DNA of 64,000 nt, from positions 4,127,298 to 4,191,297 of the forward strand of contig JACDOX010000024.1 in assembly GCA_014549065.1 (NCBI GenBank). Direction: 5' to 3'. The stretch's first letter is position 1. Every line of letters starts with the position of its first letter. The notes beneath the pieces are model-generated. The model was not told the DNA's origin and searched no databases. It was given only the letters and a program-made list of their open reading frames with translations. This document shows, piece after piece, positions 1 to 11,477 of the stretch. Both the position numbers and the translations under genes were made by a program. Source of the DNA: Cardinalis cardinalis (Eukaryota; Chordata; Aves; Passeriformes; Cardinalidae).

Positions 1-890
1 TAGAGTTATGTTTAATCTCCTGAAAGATGTTTCCTAGCCGCTTTTAATAAGCTGAGAAGTTTATTAATCTTGATGAGTATTCCCCATATATTTTTCTAAA
101 ATANATGTTTTAAATATATCCTTATCTGTTAGGGTGACCTTTTCTTCCAGATCAGCCTTTGCAATTTTTATCCCTATATTTGTCACAGACAGATTGGATC
201 ATGGTGTTCTAGCCTGAGTTTAGCAACATCCAAAGGGCATTCTGTTTAAAATTCTGTTTAAAAGAAGTCATTTTTCTTACTTAATCATATCTCATATAGA
301 TTTGTATGCTGTAGATAGTATAGCTGATAATTCATTTACGGCCTTTAGAATTTCTTAGTAAAAGAGAGGGAAATCAGATCTTTTGAGATTCATTGTAAAA
401 CAAATAAAAACACTGGAAAAAAAAAGAGAAATACACTTAGTATGTATTTATTTATAATCGAGTCTGCTATTNTGGGTAATAAATGAGGTGGGATAGGGAA
501 GATAAAGCAAACCCACAAATTTAAAACATATGTAAAATAACTGCGAGAGCATTCTGTACATAATTTATATTTAAACATAAAATGAAGATATGGAGTGAGG
601 TTAAAAATGAAAAGGAAAAAGTTCAGGATCTTTTCTGCATGTATTATGGTTAGTCTGAAATCTGGATAGTTTTTCCATGAGTAATTGAAAATTGACTATA
701 CTTCACATCTGTTTTGGCTTAACTAAAATATGTCAACTACTACTTTCACTCAGAGCACAANTTCTTTGTCCTTTACCTGTGCCATACTAGTTATATTTTG
801 CAGATTGTAGTTGAAGCCCACAGTGTAACCAAAATGATTGTTTTAACTGCTCTTCTTGATCTCTTTTTTTATTTTTGTTTTATTCTCTAG
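1..890. other. Unique A+T-rich noncoding DNA
   Basis: I see no gene, recognisable repeat or structured RNA here. The stretch is T-rich and ends in a long pyrimidine tract finishing in CTCTAG at 890, which is the acceptor-like site of the candidate exon chain that follows. Isolated ambiguous bases occur at 104, 472 and 761. Confidence 0.6.
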
Positions 891-1249
891 TTCTAATGTC
901 TATTATAAGGTACTAAAGAATTCTGTCGTTCCTATTAAGGCCATCTTTACAGTACAAAGATATCCTGAGAATATTGGTAAGGAAATCTGAACATCTGAAC
1001 TTGGATAATCAGGCAGACCATACAAGTTTGATTTGTTGATTTACTCCTGTCTTTTAAAATCACTCATTGTCTCTTGTTCTTTAGATACTGCAAATAGTGA
1101 AAGACTGAAAGGTAAATTATCTTAAAGATTTAGACTAGGACTTTTTGTTATATTCTTGAAATGATCTGATTTGATTTGTGCTTTCAGATCGCAGTCAGAA
1201 AAAATTGTGTTACTGTTTGCTGTTCAGCCAAGATGTACTCCCTCTGTAA
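891..1249 (+). other. Speculative chain of three small in-phase exons (possible gene 3' end)
   Basis: Three segments are bounded by strong splice-like signals: 891-976 (after a long T-rich tract and TAG; followed by GTAAGG), 1085-1111 (after TTCTTTAG; followed by GTAAAT) and 1188 onward (after GCTTTCAG). Read with one leading base carried over from an upstream exon, the first segment is open for 28 codons, the 27-nt second segment keeps the phase, and the third continues for about 20 codons to TAA at 1247-1249. The implied introns are 108 and 76 nt, short but possible. I do not recognise the product, which would have a Cys/Leu-rich tail. No compatible upstream exon was found in the window. 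Poly-T plus AG is frequent in this DNA, so chance is a serious alternative; a noncoding transcript is another. Confidence 0.18.
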
Positions 1250-4200
1250 TACAAAATTCAAGATGCTCTTTAGATACTCTTCAAGCNACTCTTTTAGCTA
1301 GAGAATATACGGAGTAATCATTAGTTTTTTCTTCTATTGTTTCAGGGAATATTTTAGGGTGAATTTCAGTTCTGTTTTAGAAAGATACTTGTGCATTATG
1401 TGAAGCTTGAGAGTTTGCAGAAGAAGAGCAATCCCGCATTCAGTTCTGCTCCTGTGCTCCCACACAGGGAGAGGTGTGGTGCCACGTTTTGCAGTGTGAG
1501 TGCTGTCCTCAAAAAGGGTTGTGAAAGAGGTGAAGGAATCCTTGACTGCTTAAGGGATGACATCATGAGTTTCCAGCTGCCGAANCGCATTAAAAACTGT
1601 CATGGCCCTACTTAACTATTTCTTGCTGAGGTGGATGTCTCTTTATGTGTATTAATCTACTTCAATATTTAACTGTATTCATGGCTTTGCTGAACTTTGA
1701 CATACTTATCTGATATTCTGGCATGTTGCAGAAGCTTCTTTGCTTCCTGAGCACCATTTCCTAGAAACAGTCCAGTCTTTGCTTGCTAGGGGACATGGCT
1801 ATGCAAATGTGAATATCTGTGATTTCAAGCTGACTCTGCAGGGAAATGTGAGGGAGATGCCTTAATTAGTCATCTCTTAGGAACTACTGTATCAGACAGG
1901 TAAAATGTTTCTGAAAAGATCTGGGAGAAGGAGGTGGGGGCAGATTCTGACACTAATTGCCTTTACTATGTCTTTAAATAAGGTGCAAAATCAGCATCTG
2001 TACTCCAAATCTAATTCAAAGAATAGAGGTCTGCTACTGTTTTAAGCTTAGGAAAAATCCCAGAATCTTGGTTTAGAANCAAAAATTAAGAGGTGGTAAC
2101 TTGTTTTGCTCCTAAATCCTTGTGCTCTCAGAGCACAGACCCACCTTGCCCAGAGCATGTACCTTCATCTCCCAAGTTTTCACCATCCTAGGCAGGGCTC
2201 ATGAGCACCTAAGCCTGAAGGAGAGGAGGCGTCTTCCCAAAGAGGGGCACCTGAGCAGCGTGGCTGTATCACAGACTGGAATCTGTGGTGGGGCAAGACA
2301 GAGGAGATCTGAAGGCTTTGTTCTTCACTGCCTTTGCAACATTTCAAGGTTCTGTAGATCAACAAATTGTGCAGTCCTGTGCTCACAGGAATGCATCTGT
2401 TCCCCTCTCATTTTTGGCGCAAAAACATTTGCCTCTCATCCTGTATGGTTCCAGTTCAGCCTCATCCCCTCCCTGATAAAACTCTGCCATCCCTCATTGC
2501 CATTGTGGTCTCTGAAGTAGTCTGTCTGTGCTTCCCATATAACTCAGACTTTTGTTCAAAAGTACACAGTGAAAAAGAGATGAAGATAGAGACAGATTTT
2601 GGTGTGTGTGTGTGTAAAAAATTAGGATCTCTTGGACATNAAGAGCAGTGCCATGGTTTGAGTTTTTACAGAACCCAGAAATCATCAATCATCCAGCAGG
2701 CGTGAAAATTGCTTTAACGTTAAAGATGTTCAAGGATCAGAACAATAATATAAAAGCCTCTCAAAACTTTAGTTCTTCATTTTTACTCTTGATGCCAAGT
2801 TATGGCTTTGATTTCAATTTGACTTCTCTGGAATTAAGCGTGCCTCAGTTATGTTACGTGTAGAGCTTAGGTGAAGCCTTATAGGAAGACTGCCCTGCTT
2901 TTTGTAGCAGCAGTTTTTGCAGTANGTTTTAATTCTGTCCCAAATAAACCATACTATAGAAAGCAATTAATTTTCTTCACTGGCTACCTGAAAACCATAA
3001 CACTGGCATGTATCTTTGCACTTACAGACATAAAGTCTTTCTTAATATAAGTTTGGAATCCATAGAAATTATTGTTGTTTATATTGCTTGATCNATATGA
3101 TCTTGGGCAAAGGCTGTGGAGATGCTATTTTCAAATTCTAGACATCTTAATACATCTGAATTTAGCAAGTTCTTTAATAATTGACTAGTTTTAGATTGGA
3201 AAGATAGAAAAATTTCTCCGAAATCTAGATTGCCCAAATAAAAATATTCATTTTCATAGAATAGTGCCTCTAATAACATAGTATTATCTTCCCCACATGC
3301 AGATCTCTTTTCTGAAAGACAGACTCACAAATCCAGAGATGAAAAAGTATTACTCGTCAGAATCTGAGATCAGTTTTTCACTTTTATTTAAAACCAACCT
3401 TTTTGTTTATATAACAAACATATTCATATAGTTGGTAGCTATTCCCAAATGAATTTTTTGCTAANGTAATGTAGGAGGCCTTTCTGGTGGAAAAAAGCAG
3501 AAGTCCGTTCATATTGGTGGATGTGTATCCAGCCATATATCCTGCATACACAGAAAAAGTTGTCTTTTTCCACCCCTTTCCCCAGGGGGCTTTCTTCCAT
3601 TTAACAGTAAATTCTGGTGGGCANATATAAAGCTGAAGCTGACTGCTCCAGTGTTTGTGAAGTTCACAGCATTTGGAAACTTGGACATTAAAACTGTGCA
3701 AATATGTTTTGATTCATCCAACTCTCTTTGCAGTACTGACACTAGCACCCCAAATTTGATTTATTTCTAGCTGTAATTGCTCTGACTGCTGAGAATGGAA
3801 CTATTTATTTATTTGTTTTATTTGGGATCCCTGCTTACTGAAATTAGATGCTATGGGAAATTATTTTAATTCTCTTAATACTGCAGGAAACAGTTTTTTA
3901 GAAAGCCAGGGTTATCCGAAGTCCTGGACCNTGCAAGGAGGAATTCTAGCATGGAAACTGGACCACAACACCAGCTGAAATAGCACAAGAGAAAATGCCA
4001 TTTTGCAAGTGACAGCTGGAAGAAATCCAGGATGCAAAATCAACAGCTGTCTTCAGTTGTCTCAGTACAGTGATTTCCTCACTGGTTCACAGTGAGAATT
4101 GTGATTTTTACCAGCCTCTTGGTTTGGGAGAAAATTANTGTTTGTTTGTAGGAAGGCTATAGCTGAATGATTTTGTGTCGTAAGAAAAAATATAGCGTGA

Positions 4201-4264
4201 GAGTAGATTTTTGGCAAGGCTTTTGATGCTCTCTCACACAGCATTCTTGTGTGAAGGTGTTTGA
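1250..4264. other. Unique noncoding DNA, no gene recognised
   Basis: No recognisable gene. A G+C-richer patch at about 2110-2480 carries overlapping open frames in several frames; its content matches no family I know. A short (GT)7 run sits at 2602-2615. The rest is A+T-rich single-copy-looking sequence. Confidence 0.55.
2602..2615. repeat. (GT)7 dinucleotide microsatellite
   Basis: Seven uninterrupted GT units, directly visible. It is short, so only modest length polymorphism would be expected. Confidence 0.9.
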
Positions 4265-5080
4265 AGTCTGAGTTGTGGTGGGATGTGGTCTGACCTGTTT
4301 GGATCATTGAGCCCAGAGAGTGATTTTAATGGGTCATACTTTGCTTGGAGGCTGGTAGTGAGAGAAGTACTACAGGATTTTGTTCTGGTTGTGTTCAATA
4401 TCTCAATCTATGACTTGGAGGAGGGAACAAAGTGCTTCTCTTTGGAATCTCGCTCCTGGGAAACAACAATTCCTCACAAAGTTACAGTCTGAGGTGAACC
4501 AGTCTGTGGAAAAAGTACTGGGGCTGTTTAGGTAGAAAGGCAAGCATGGGCCAGCAGTATCTGCCTGACAGCAAAGGCAGCAAGAGCCTCCTCAGCTGTG
4601 GGAAGGGACATAACAGCCGGAGATCAAGGGCAGGGACGGATCCTCTTTACTTGCCATTTCTTGTACCCCATCTAAACTACTCCTTGCTGTTTGGGGCCCC
4701 TCTGAACAAGAAGGGCTGTAAGTAAATATGCTGTAGGGAGTTTTGTCTGGAAGAAGGGATGTCTTGAGGAGCTGTCAGCTCCTACCAGGAGATCATCAAG
4801 GCCGTGGTACCAGACTCTTTGTCTCTTGTTCTTCCATCTTGTTCAACAGGAGTAGACTGAAAAAAAGAGGAACAGTACTGAAAGGAAAAGGTTTTTCACC
4901 GTGAGTACAGTGCAAGTACTCTAAGAGATGGCACGTGCACGGGCTGTGCAGACAGTCCTTGGAGATTTTCCATCTGGGAACAACCCTGGACAAGCTGACC
5001 TGAGCTGACTCTACTTGGAAAAGATGGGAATAGAGAGCTCTCTTGACATCTCTTCCAGCCAGTATTATTCTGTGATGATC
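4265..5080 (+). mobile_element. CR1 LINE remnant, 5'-truncated, with reverse-transcriptase fragment and 3' end
   Basis: The segment can be followed through three successive landmarks of avian CR1 elements. At about 4340-4435 the translation resembles the CR1 reverse-transcriptase stretch just before the active site, with V-F-N-I-S-I-Y-D-L at 4391-4417 in place of the usual LFNIxINDL. At about 4546-4710 comes the block that in CR1 reads like 'gccagcag...ggcaaaggcagc...tggggcccc...aacaagaagg'. At about 4890-5080 comes the 3' untranslated block, ending in TATTATTCTGTGATGA, the CR1 3' terminal signature. Distances between landmarks are shorter than in a full element, so internal deletions are likely. 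The reading frame is broken and the copy is inactive. Boundaries are approximate, especially on the left. Established knowledge: CR1 is the main LINE family of birds, and copies are typically 5'-truncated. Confidence 0.85.
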
Positions 5081-8000
5081 CAGAGGAGGCACTTTATGAA
5101 ACAAATAGAACAGCTGTGCCTTGGTCTCACAATTGAAAGGAAAAAAACTGAAACAAATATCACAAAAAATTAATCATAACCACCCTCATCAAAAACCCAC
5201 AACACACCCCCTCCTCTGATATTTTCTATATAAAGACAGGGGCATCAATAGACATATNTCCTCAGAACAGAATGAAGTACCTATTCTCCCTCAAGGGTCC
5301 TTCTCCATCCTGCTGCCAGACATGCAAAATGAGAAACAAACACAGAAGGGTTCTGTATATGACATCTGAAGATGAGACTCTGAACAGAGGCTTTTCCCTC
5401 AGCTAACTATTCCATGGGCTCCTCTTGAAGAAGGGGTTTTTCCTCTTTGGTTGGGACTCCTGTTTTATTTTACTTTTTAAAATAGCTTTGATCATTACCA
5501 TTTGATCTGACAAGAGATTCCCCCAGGGCCTTTTCCAGAATCATGACAATGTGTTAGTGTCATCCTGAAGGAAGAGGGGTATGTGTATATATGAATGTAT
5601 TTCCTGACTGGAGCTCTGCAAGTGGGGGACAAAGAACAGGATGNAGTGATTGCAGAGAAGATGAACACAGAGCTAAGGCAGTCAGTCCCAGGCTCTAAGA
5701 TGCATGCTCAGTCTCATTGCAAAAGAATGTTAAATGAAGATGACCATAAGAGAAGACAAGTACTGCTACAGAAAACAAGATCCAGCTCTTTGTGAAGCAT
5801 CTTGGGAATGCTGATCTCATGTAAAGTCATGGCTTAAAGAACCACTGTTCCCATCCAGCCCTCTCTGATCTCTCTCCTACCCCTTGTCCAGCTTGAATCA
5901 TTGCCTCTCTTGGCAAGGTCAGGGTCCCATCAAATGCACTTGTGGACAGGTAATGCAAATCCAGGAGCACCACTGATTAATGCTGAGGAAAAGTAATTTG
6001 TGAGAAGCTGACTGCGCATGGTGGAGCTGGGGTAATAAAGGGGATAGGGAACTTTTGTTGCAGAGGCAGAGCCCCAGTTAAAGAGAAAGCAATGTGTGGG
6101 AGCAGTCAGTTTTAAGAGTTACATCTTTGTCCTGGTGATGACAGTTAAGAGACATAAACACCAGTAATGTGGAANGGGTATGATCAGATTGTCTAAACTA
6201 CAACCAAAAGAAGACAAACCCAAACACTTCTTACCTGGACAGAGCAAAATTCCTTACCACAGTGCTTNGTTCATCAGCTGTTTGATGAGCACAAGTATTT
6301 CTGCAGTGTGTTGCAGTGAAATCTGTGCCTGAAATTTTCCTCATTTCATCATAAGTAATTCTTATAATTTCTTGGCACACAACAATAGAGTACCTTGTGA
6401 CCTTGTCCCACTATCAGCACTGAGAGTACAAATTGATTATTTCTTGTGATGTTGCTTTCAGTTGCCTCCTACTGCCACATATATTTTTCTGCTTCTGTGC
6501 ATTTTCCACNGATCCACAGTAGACAGAAGACAATGTATAAATCATGCTTTTCACATTCCTGGGTAGAGCTGCTGTTGATGAACACATTAATGAGAAAATG
6601 ACTACTGTTTCACAAAATCTTAAAAGAAATTAACTACTGAGATTGCTTTTTTTACTTGAAGCAATTCTGAGTATCCCTAGGAAAGCTTTTTGGTGTGAAG
6701 GCCAAAATGGTTGTGTTTTCTACAGTACTATATTAAAAGAATTGAAGAAGAAATACAGTGTTATCTACCAGATATTTCTGTAATATCTATCTCAATTCCA
6801 GCTTCCTAGTCTCACAGAGAGCAATCTTTAAATGTATGTTATTTTTCTCCCTGCCTTATTCCAGAGACACATGTAGGGATAATATTCATATTCTGTTGTG
6901 CTGCTTTGTGACAACATGATTTTGACTCAGATATTTTGACTCCTATTTTGACTCATATTATCCAGCTGGGATTTTTTCTCAGGTTAGTTCCAATGTTATG
7001 TCACCAGTTTGATAAAGTAGATCCTGCCATAGACAAAAATCACTTCCCAAAGTAAATTCAATGTAGCTTTTTTTTGTTATGTATGAGTTGTCTTTCTAGA
7101 AGTAGTATCAATATCAAAGTGAAAAGTTCAGGTCTCTGATTTTTAGCCATTCAAATTCATTCAAACCTAATCTATGTCTCCTGATGCTGACCCATGTGTG
7201 CTGGTTGTTGCAGACACTCATTCTGTTCCTTATTACTGACATTTTGGTGTTTAGACTGTGGTGTTTTTTTTTTCCTGGATGAGATATTCACAGCTATACA
7301 AGTCTTATTGTAACAATTCTCTAGACCATGGCCTGGTGTAGAGAACAGATGCATTTTATCTGAATTTACCTCTCTGGTAGTAAAGCCCACAGATATGACC
7401 CAATTCTGCAACAAAATCTTTATTAAGCATTGATGTCCAAGTAATTAGTTTGCTGGTTAATTGAATTAGTTTTGTATTCTTCAGCAGGAGAGACTGAAAT
7501 GGATTACTATTGACAAGAATTTTCCAAACAGTGAAAAAAATCTTTCAACTGAAAGATATTTTATATTCATCNAGTCATTCCTATTTGCCATTGACAGACT
7601 GATTGCTGTCCCCAAGGCTCAGGGAGACCAGTGTGTCATTTATAATGTATGTCTGGAGTTCGTAGCTTGAGGAAAGAATTTTCAAGTGTTCTCATACGAA
7701 TATGTCATTCTGTCTGTATGTAAACCTCAGAAATCTCTCATTTATTAAGAAACAAAACAAGAAGCACCAGCAAGAAAAAACAAACAAAAAGGGGTTTTTT
7801 TACTGTGTTTCACTTTTCTTTTAAGATTATGAATATTTTTGTGTTTCTCTGGTTTGGTGTTGTATTTGCCTTACAAATACCTCATTATCCACAAACCCTT
7901 AATCAGAACATGAAAGGATCATTTTATCTCCTGTACTACTTTTGTGCTCTATTTCCCAAGGCTTCTATTGATTTTTTTTAAATGCAAATAACTTAAAAGG

Positions 8001-9386
8001 ATTTAATTTCAGTTGTTGCAAAGCAATTACCTTTAGTTAGAAAAGGTTTATTTGTGATTTTATTTGAATGCTATATTGGAATTTCTTCTAGTGGTTCGTG
8101 ACGTTTCTGTGTTTTAAATGAATTAATTATGTGTGTGTAAAAATACTAAAGTATTTCTATTAGATTTTTTTTTAAAAAAAGTTACTAGAATTATACCAGG
8201 ACTGTGTAGAGATTCCCATACTGTCAGGTGCTTTTTGAAGAAATTTTTAACAGCTGTTTCGTAGGTTTCACTGGCTTTTTTTCATTATAGCCTTCCACAA
8301 ATGGTCTTGTAAACAAATATATTTAATGTAATAGTAATAGTTAGCATTAAGTAGTCTGAGGATAAAGACTATGAACATATTTTTAATGATATGGGAATGT
8401 GGAGACGTTACATTTTTTAAAAAATGTATTAATTTCCTTAGACTTCTGAGACAACAGGTCATATTCTACTGCCATGTGTAGAATTTTATGGTGCCTGANT
8501 TGCAGGGTAATGTTTTGTAACTACTGATGTAACTGTTTCTTTTGGTATGAGTACATTTAAAGTAGTATGGAAAGCTTTCATTGTTCCTGCATAGGAATCA
8601 GATTTCTTAACTGAGTAATGTTCCAGTAACTTTGGGATATTTTCNTAAAAGCACTCCCCTTTGTCTTTTTAGCTAGATCTAGTTCTCTGAAATTGCATTA
8701 TTTTTCTCCAGAATCCTCATTTCTACTGGATTAGAAAGCATGGACTTNATTTGGGACAGTGAAGAGAATTAAAGATGTTTGCCTATGTTTGCATAGTATG
8801 AATNTTTTATGTTTTAGCTTTCCAAAATTTTCTGGGTGATTTATCTGTAAAATAAATCTCCCTCTTAGTAGACTGTGTTAATCCAATGGTTTGAGAATAT
8901 TGAGAGTATACTAATAGTGCTTGTTTCTTCTGGTGCACCTTAGTCATATGTTGACAGCCCTGTCTAGTGCTGAGGGGCTCTCAGTTTGGTGCAGCCTAAG
9001 GAGCCGCAGTGGTGAGGGGAAGTGGCAGGATGGGGCTGTGTGGTGTGCAGCCAGGATGGCTGTTAGTGCAGACAGCCAAAGGTGCTCTTGTGGCTGTGTA
9101 TGGAGGGGGCAGCACGAGAGAGCACACAGCAATAATGGCCTGGCATCAGCTGCTGTGCTCCCAGTCAGCTCTCTGCAGAGTCCGTGCCAGTGTGAAGCCA
9201 GGGGCTGTGCCCTGCTGCCCNAGGAAGCAGGATGCTTATCCGTGGGACAGGAGGGTAGACAGCACTCAGAGCCAAAAGCACTCATGTCAGACACTGCCTC
9301 AAGTGTGTGTCTGTCTTTTGGTAACCACTCAGTCAGTATCAATATCTTTTGATTTGTGGTTGAGACTGTCACCTACAAATTTGCCC
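5081..9386. other. Unique noncoding DNA
   Basis: No gene or recognisable transposable element. It contains a T9A7 junction (8165-8180), a 20-bp A/T palindrome (8409-8428) and a G+C-richer patch at about 8935-9345, where both strands are open in several frames for about 140 codons. That pattern suggests base composition rather than coding. Confidence 0.55.
8409..8428. repeat. 20-bp perfect A/T-rich palindrome
   Basis: The sequence TACATTTTTTAAAAAATGTA reads the same on both strands. It is a T6A6 core with TACA/TGTA ends. No function is implied; A/T runs produce such palindromes readily. Confidence 0.85.
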
Positions 9387-9474
9387 ATGTCAGTTCTGGG
9401 GCACTCTAGATTGTGCTAATTTAAAATTTAATGTCAGTTCTGGGGCACTCTAGATTGTGCTAATTTAAAATTTA
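9387..9474. repeat. Perfect tandem duplication, 2 x 44 bp
   Basis: Positions 9387-9430 and 9431-9474 are identical base for base (44 of 44), directly adjacent, both beginning ATGTCAGTTCTGG and ending TTAAAATTTA. The following two bases (AT) also match the start of the unit. Zero divergence means a recent duplication or an assembly duplication; the unit is not a known satellite to me. Confidence 0.95.
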
Positions 9475-10112
9475 ATCCAAAAATTTTGGGCTGACAATTC
9501 TCTCTAGTATAACCTCCCCTTCCCCACAGGCTGCTGTAACACCTCAGAGTGCCTCACCTTTTCACATCCCAGAAGTGACTGTAAGGTAGAGACAGTTGCA
9601 AAAATGCCTTGAAAAGGCTTCCTAGACTGGACTGCAGTTCCTGTGCACCAAATCAGACATGGGCACTGCAGAAACGCAGCAGTTCCATAATTANTAATCA
9701 GGGGGTTCTGTGAAAGGGATGGGGAAGATTTTAAGTGCAAAGGTTCCATTTCAGGAAGATGTGGTAGTGCTGCTCCTCTGTGTCATCTGCTNCAGCAGCA
9801 AGGCAGACAGTGCTGAGTCAGAACTTCAGGACAGATCCTCTCTATCTGAACTGAGGGCAGGAAATCTTTCTGCCTCTCCTGTTACAGCAGTTTGTTTCAG
9901 AGGAAGGTGTTGATCTTGCACTACATTTGGAGTCAAGGCTCCAGGGATCCCAGTCTATGCAGTCAGTTCTGTTTCTCTCTGTTGCCCCCACTTTGTTGTC
10001 TCTTGCTCAACCTTTTGCTCCTAAACATCCTTGAATCTGGGCTGGAAGGTCCTCTATTCTGTATATATTCAGGGACAACTTTCTCAGGCAAGGAACTGTT
10101 TAATCCCAATGT

Positions 10113-10122
10113 GGGGGGGGGG
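10113..10122. repeat. G10 homopolymer
   Basis: Ten consecutive G, preceded by AATGT. Two similar runs occur at 42351-42360 (G10) and 46398-46405 (G8). Their length is likely to be unreliable in the assembly. Confidence 0.85.
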
Positions 10123-11438
10123 AATAATAGGGGAATTTTTTTACCTAACAAAAGAACTCCAAATGTTAGTGTTNTCTGAGCAGTTCCATCCTTTATGAAT
10201 CAACTGTCCCTCTTAAAAGCCTCTTATTCTTCAAGGCCATATACTTTTATTTTTGTAGGAGTGTTGTTTTGTAACACTTGCTGTTGCCTTTCTTCTTTAT
10301 TTAGATGTTTTGACAATATTAGTGGGCTTACTGTTTCAAAGGCACCATTNTAAGGCAAGTAACATCTTATTTCTTTGAAAATCGAGGTACAGTGCTATCT
10401 GTAGCTAATGTTTACTTTTCTGCTTAAATGAAGTTAGACTCATTTTGAAATGACCCCATGTTTTCATACAACAGTCTCCTTGGCAAGAACCAAATGCACA
10501 GCACATGTGTGTTTTATGTATTCTTACAGAGCAGGATCACATCCCTCAAACAAATAACCTCCTTCACTGAGTACAAGGAAAGGCTGAAAATTTAACTCTC
10601 TGCAGCTTGTTACTGCATTTATCTCCTTCTATTTGTGGTGTACAACTGAGAAACTGTAAGAGCTTAAATAGCTTTGCAGCTGACCTCTTGATCTCATGAG
10701 GCATTTTTTTCCACCTCATACTTCTTATCTTTGATTATGACAGTGAAATGCAAGTATGGTAGGACAGTCTCAAAATTTTAGGGAGCCTCTGAGATGCAGA
10801 GCATTAGAGCAGGTATTTGCTATTACATTAGAAAAGTTATCATTTTGCTTCTGTTATGTACATCATGTNGTTTGTACTCTTTGAAACATGGTATTTAGTA
10901 GAATTCTTTAAAGTTGTGTGCATGTGTCAGNTTCAACTCTTGTTACATCCTGCTTTTCATGTTATGATAACATTATCAGGGAGAGAGAACAACAAGTTCT
11001 TTCCTTCTTTTCTGTAGTTTCATTGACTCTTACACAGCAGTAGAAATTTATTTTTGCACCTTTTGCTCCTCAGTCTTTCTACATAGTACAGATAGTAGTT
11101 AACTTTTTCTTAGTGTTTAAAAAAAATTAATTTTCATCATATGCACTTGCTTGAACATAGGTGTGCTGTGAGCATATGCTTGACCTATGCACATTTCTCT
11201 ACTTGTAGATATGATGAGTACTCTTACTTGAAGTCATTGAGTTTCTGTTTGTTATGTAAATGAAAGTACANGTGGGTGTAAAGATGTCATCTCTGTCTGT
11301 TGCCCCCATCTAATGTGGCAAGACAACATGGATTTGGCACAGAGCTGTACGTGGTGTTTACGTAAAACAGGAGAGTGAGTGCTTTTAGTGTTGCTCACTT
11401 AGTGATTGGATTGGCTTCTCCCAGTATTTAAGGCTGAG

Positions 11439-11477
11439 GTATGATATGCAAATATCATACATGCAATTGTATGATAC
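11439..11477. repeat. Overlapping inverted repeats around an octamer (alternative hairpins)
   Basis: GTATGATAT (11439-11447) pairs perfectly with ATATCATAC (11452-11460) over a 4-nt loop, GCAA. The right arm can instead pair through ATCATAC (11454-11460) with GTATGAT (11469-11475). The loop of the first hairpin lies inside ATGCAAAT (11445-11452), the octamer bound by POU factors. The pairing is seen directly; any role is inference. Confidence 0.7.

Noticed and set aside
1801..1808. Octamer ATGCAAAT (also near 7981 and, reversed, near 19627)
   Set aside because: An 8-bp A+T-rich motif occurs by chance several times in 64 kb; no supporting context except at 11445.
2122..2520. 132-codon plus-strand open frame in a G+C-richer patch
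   Set aside because: Other frames on both strands are also open there, which points to base composition rather than coding.
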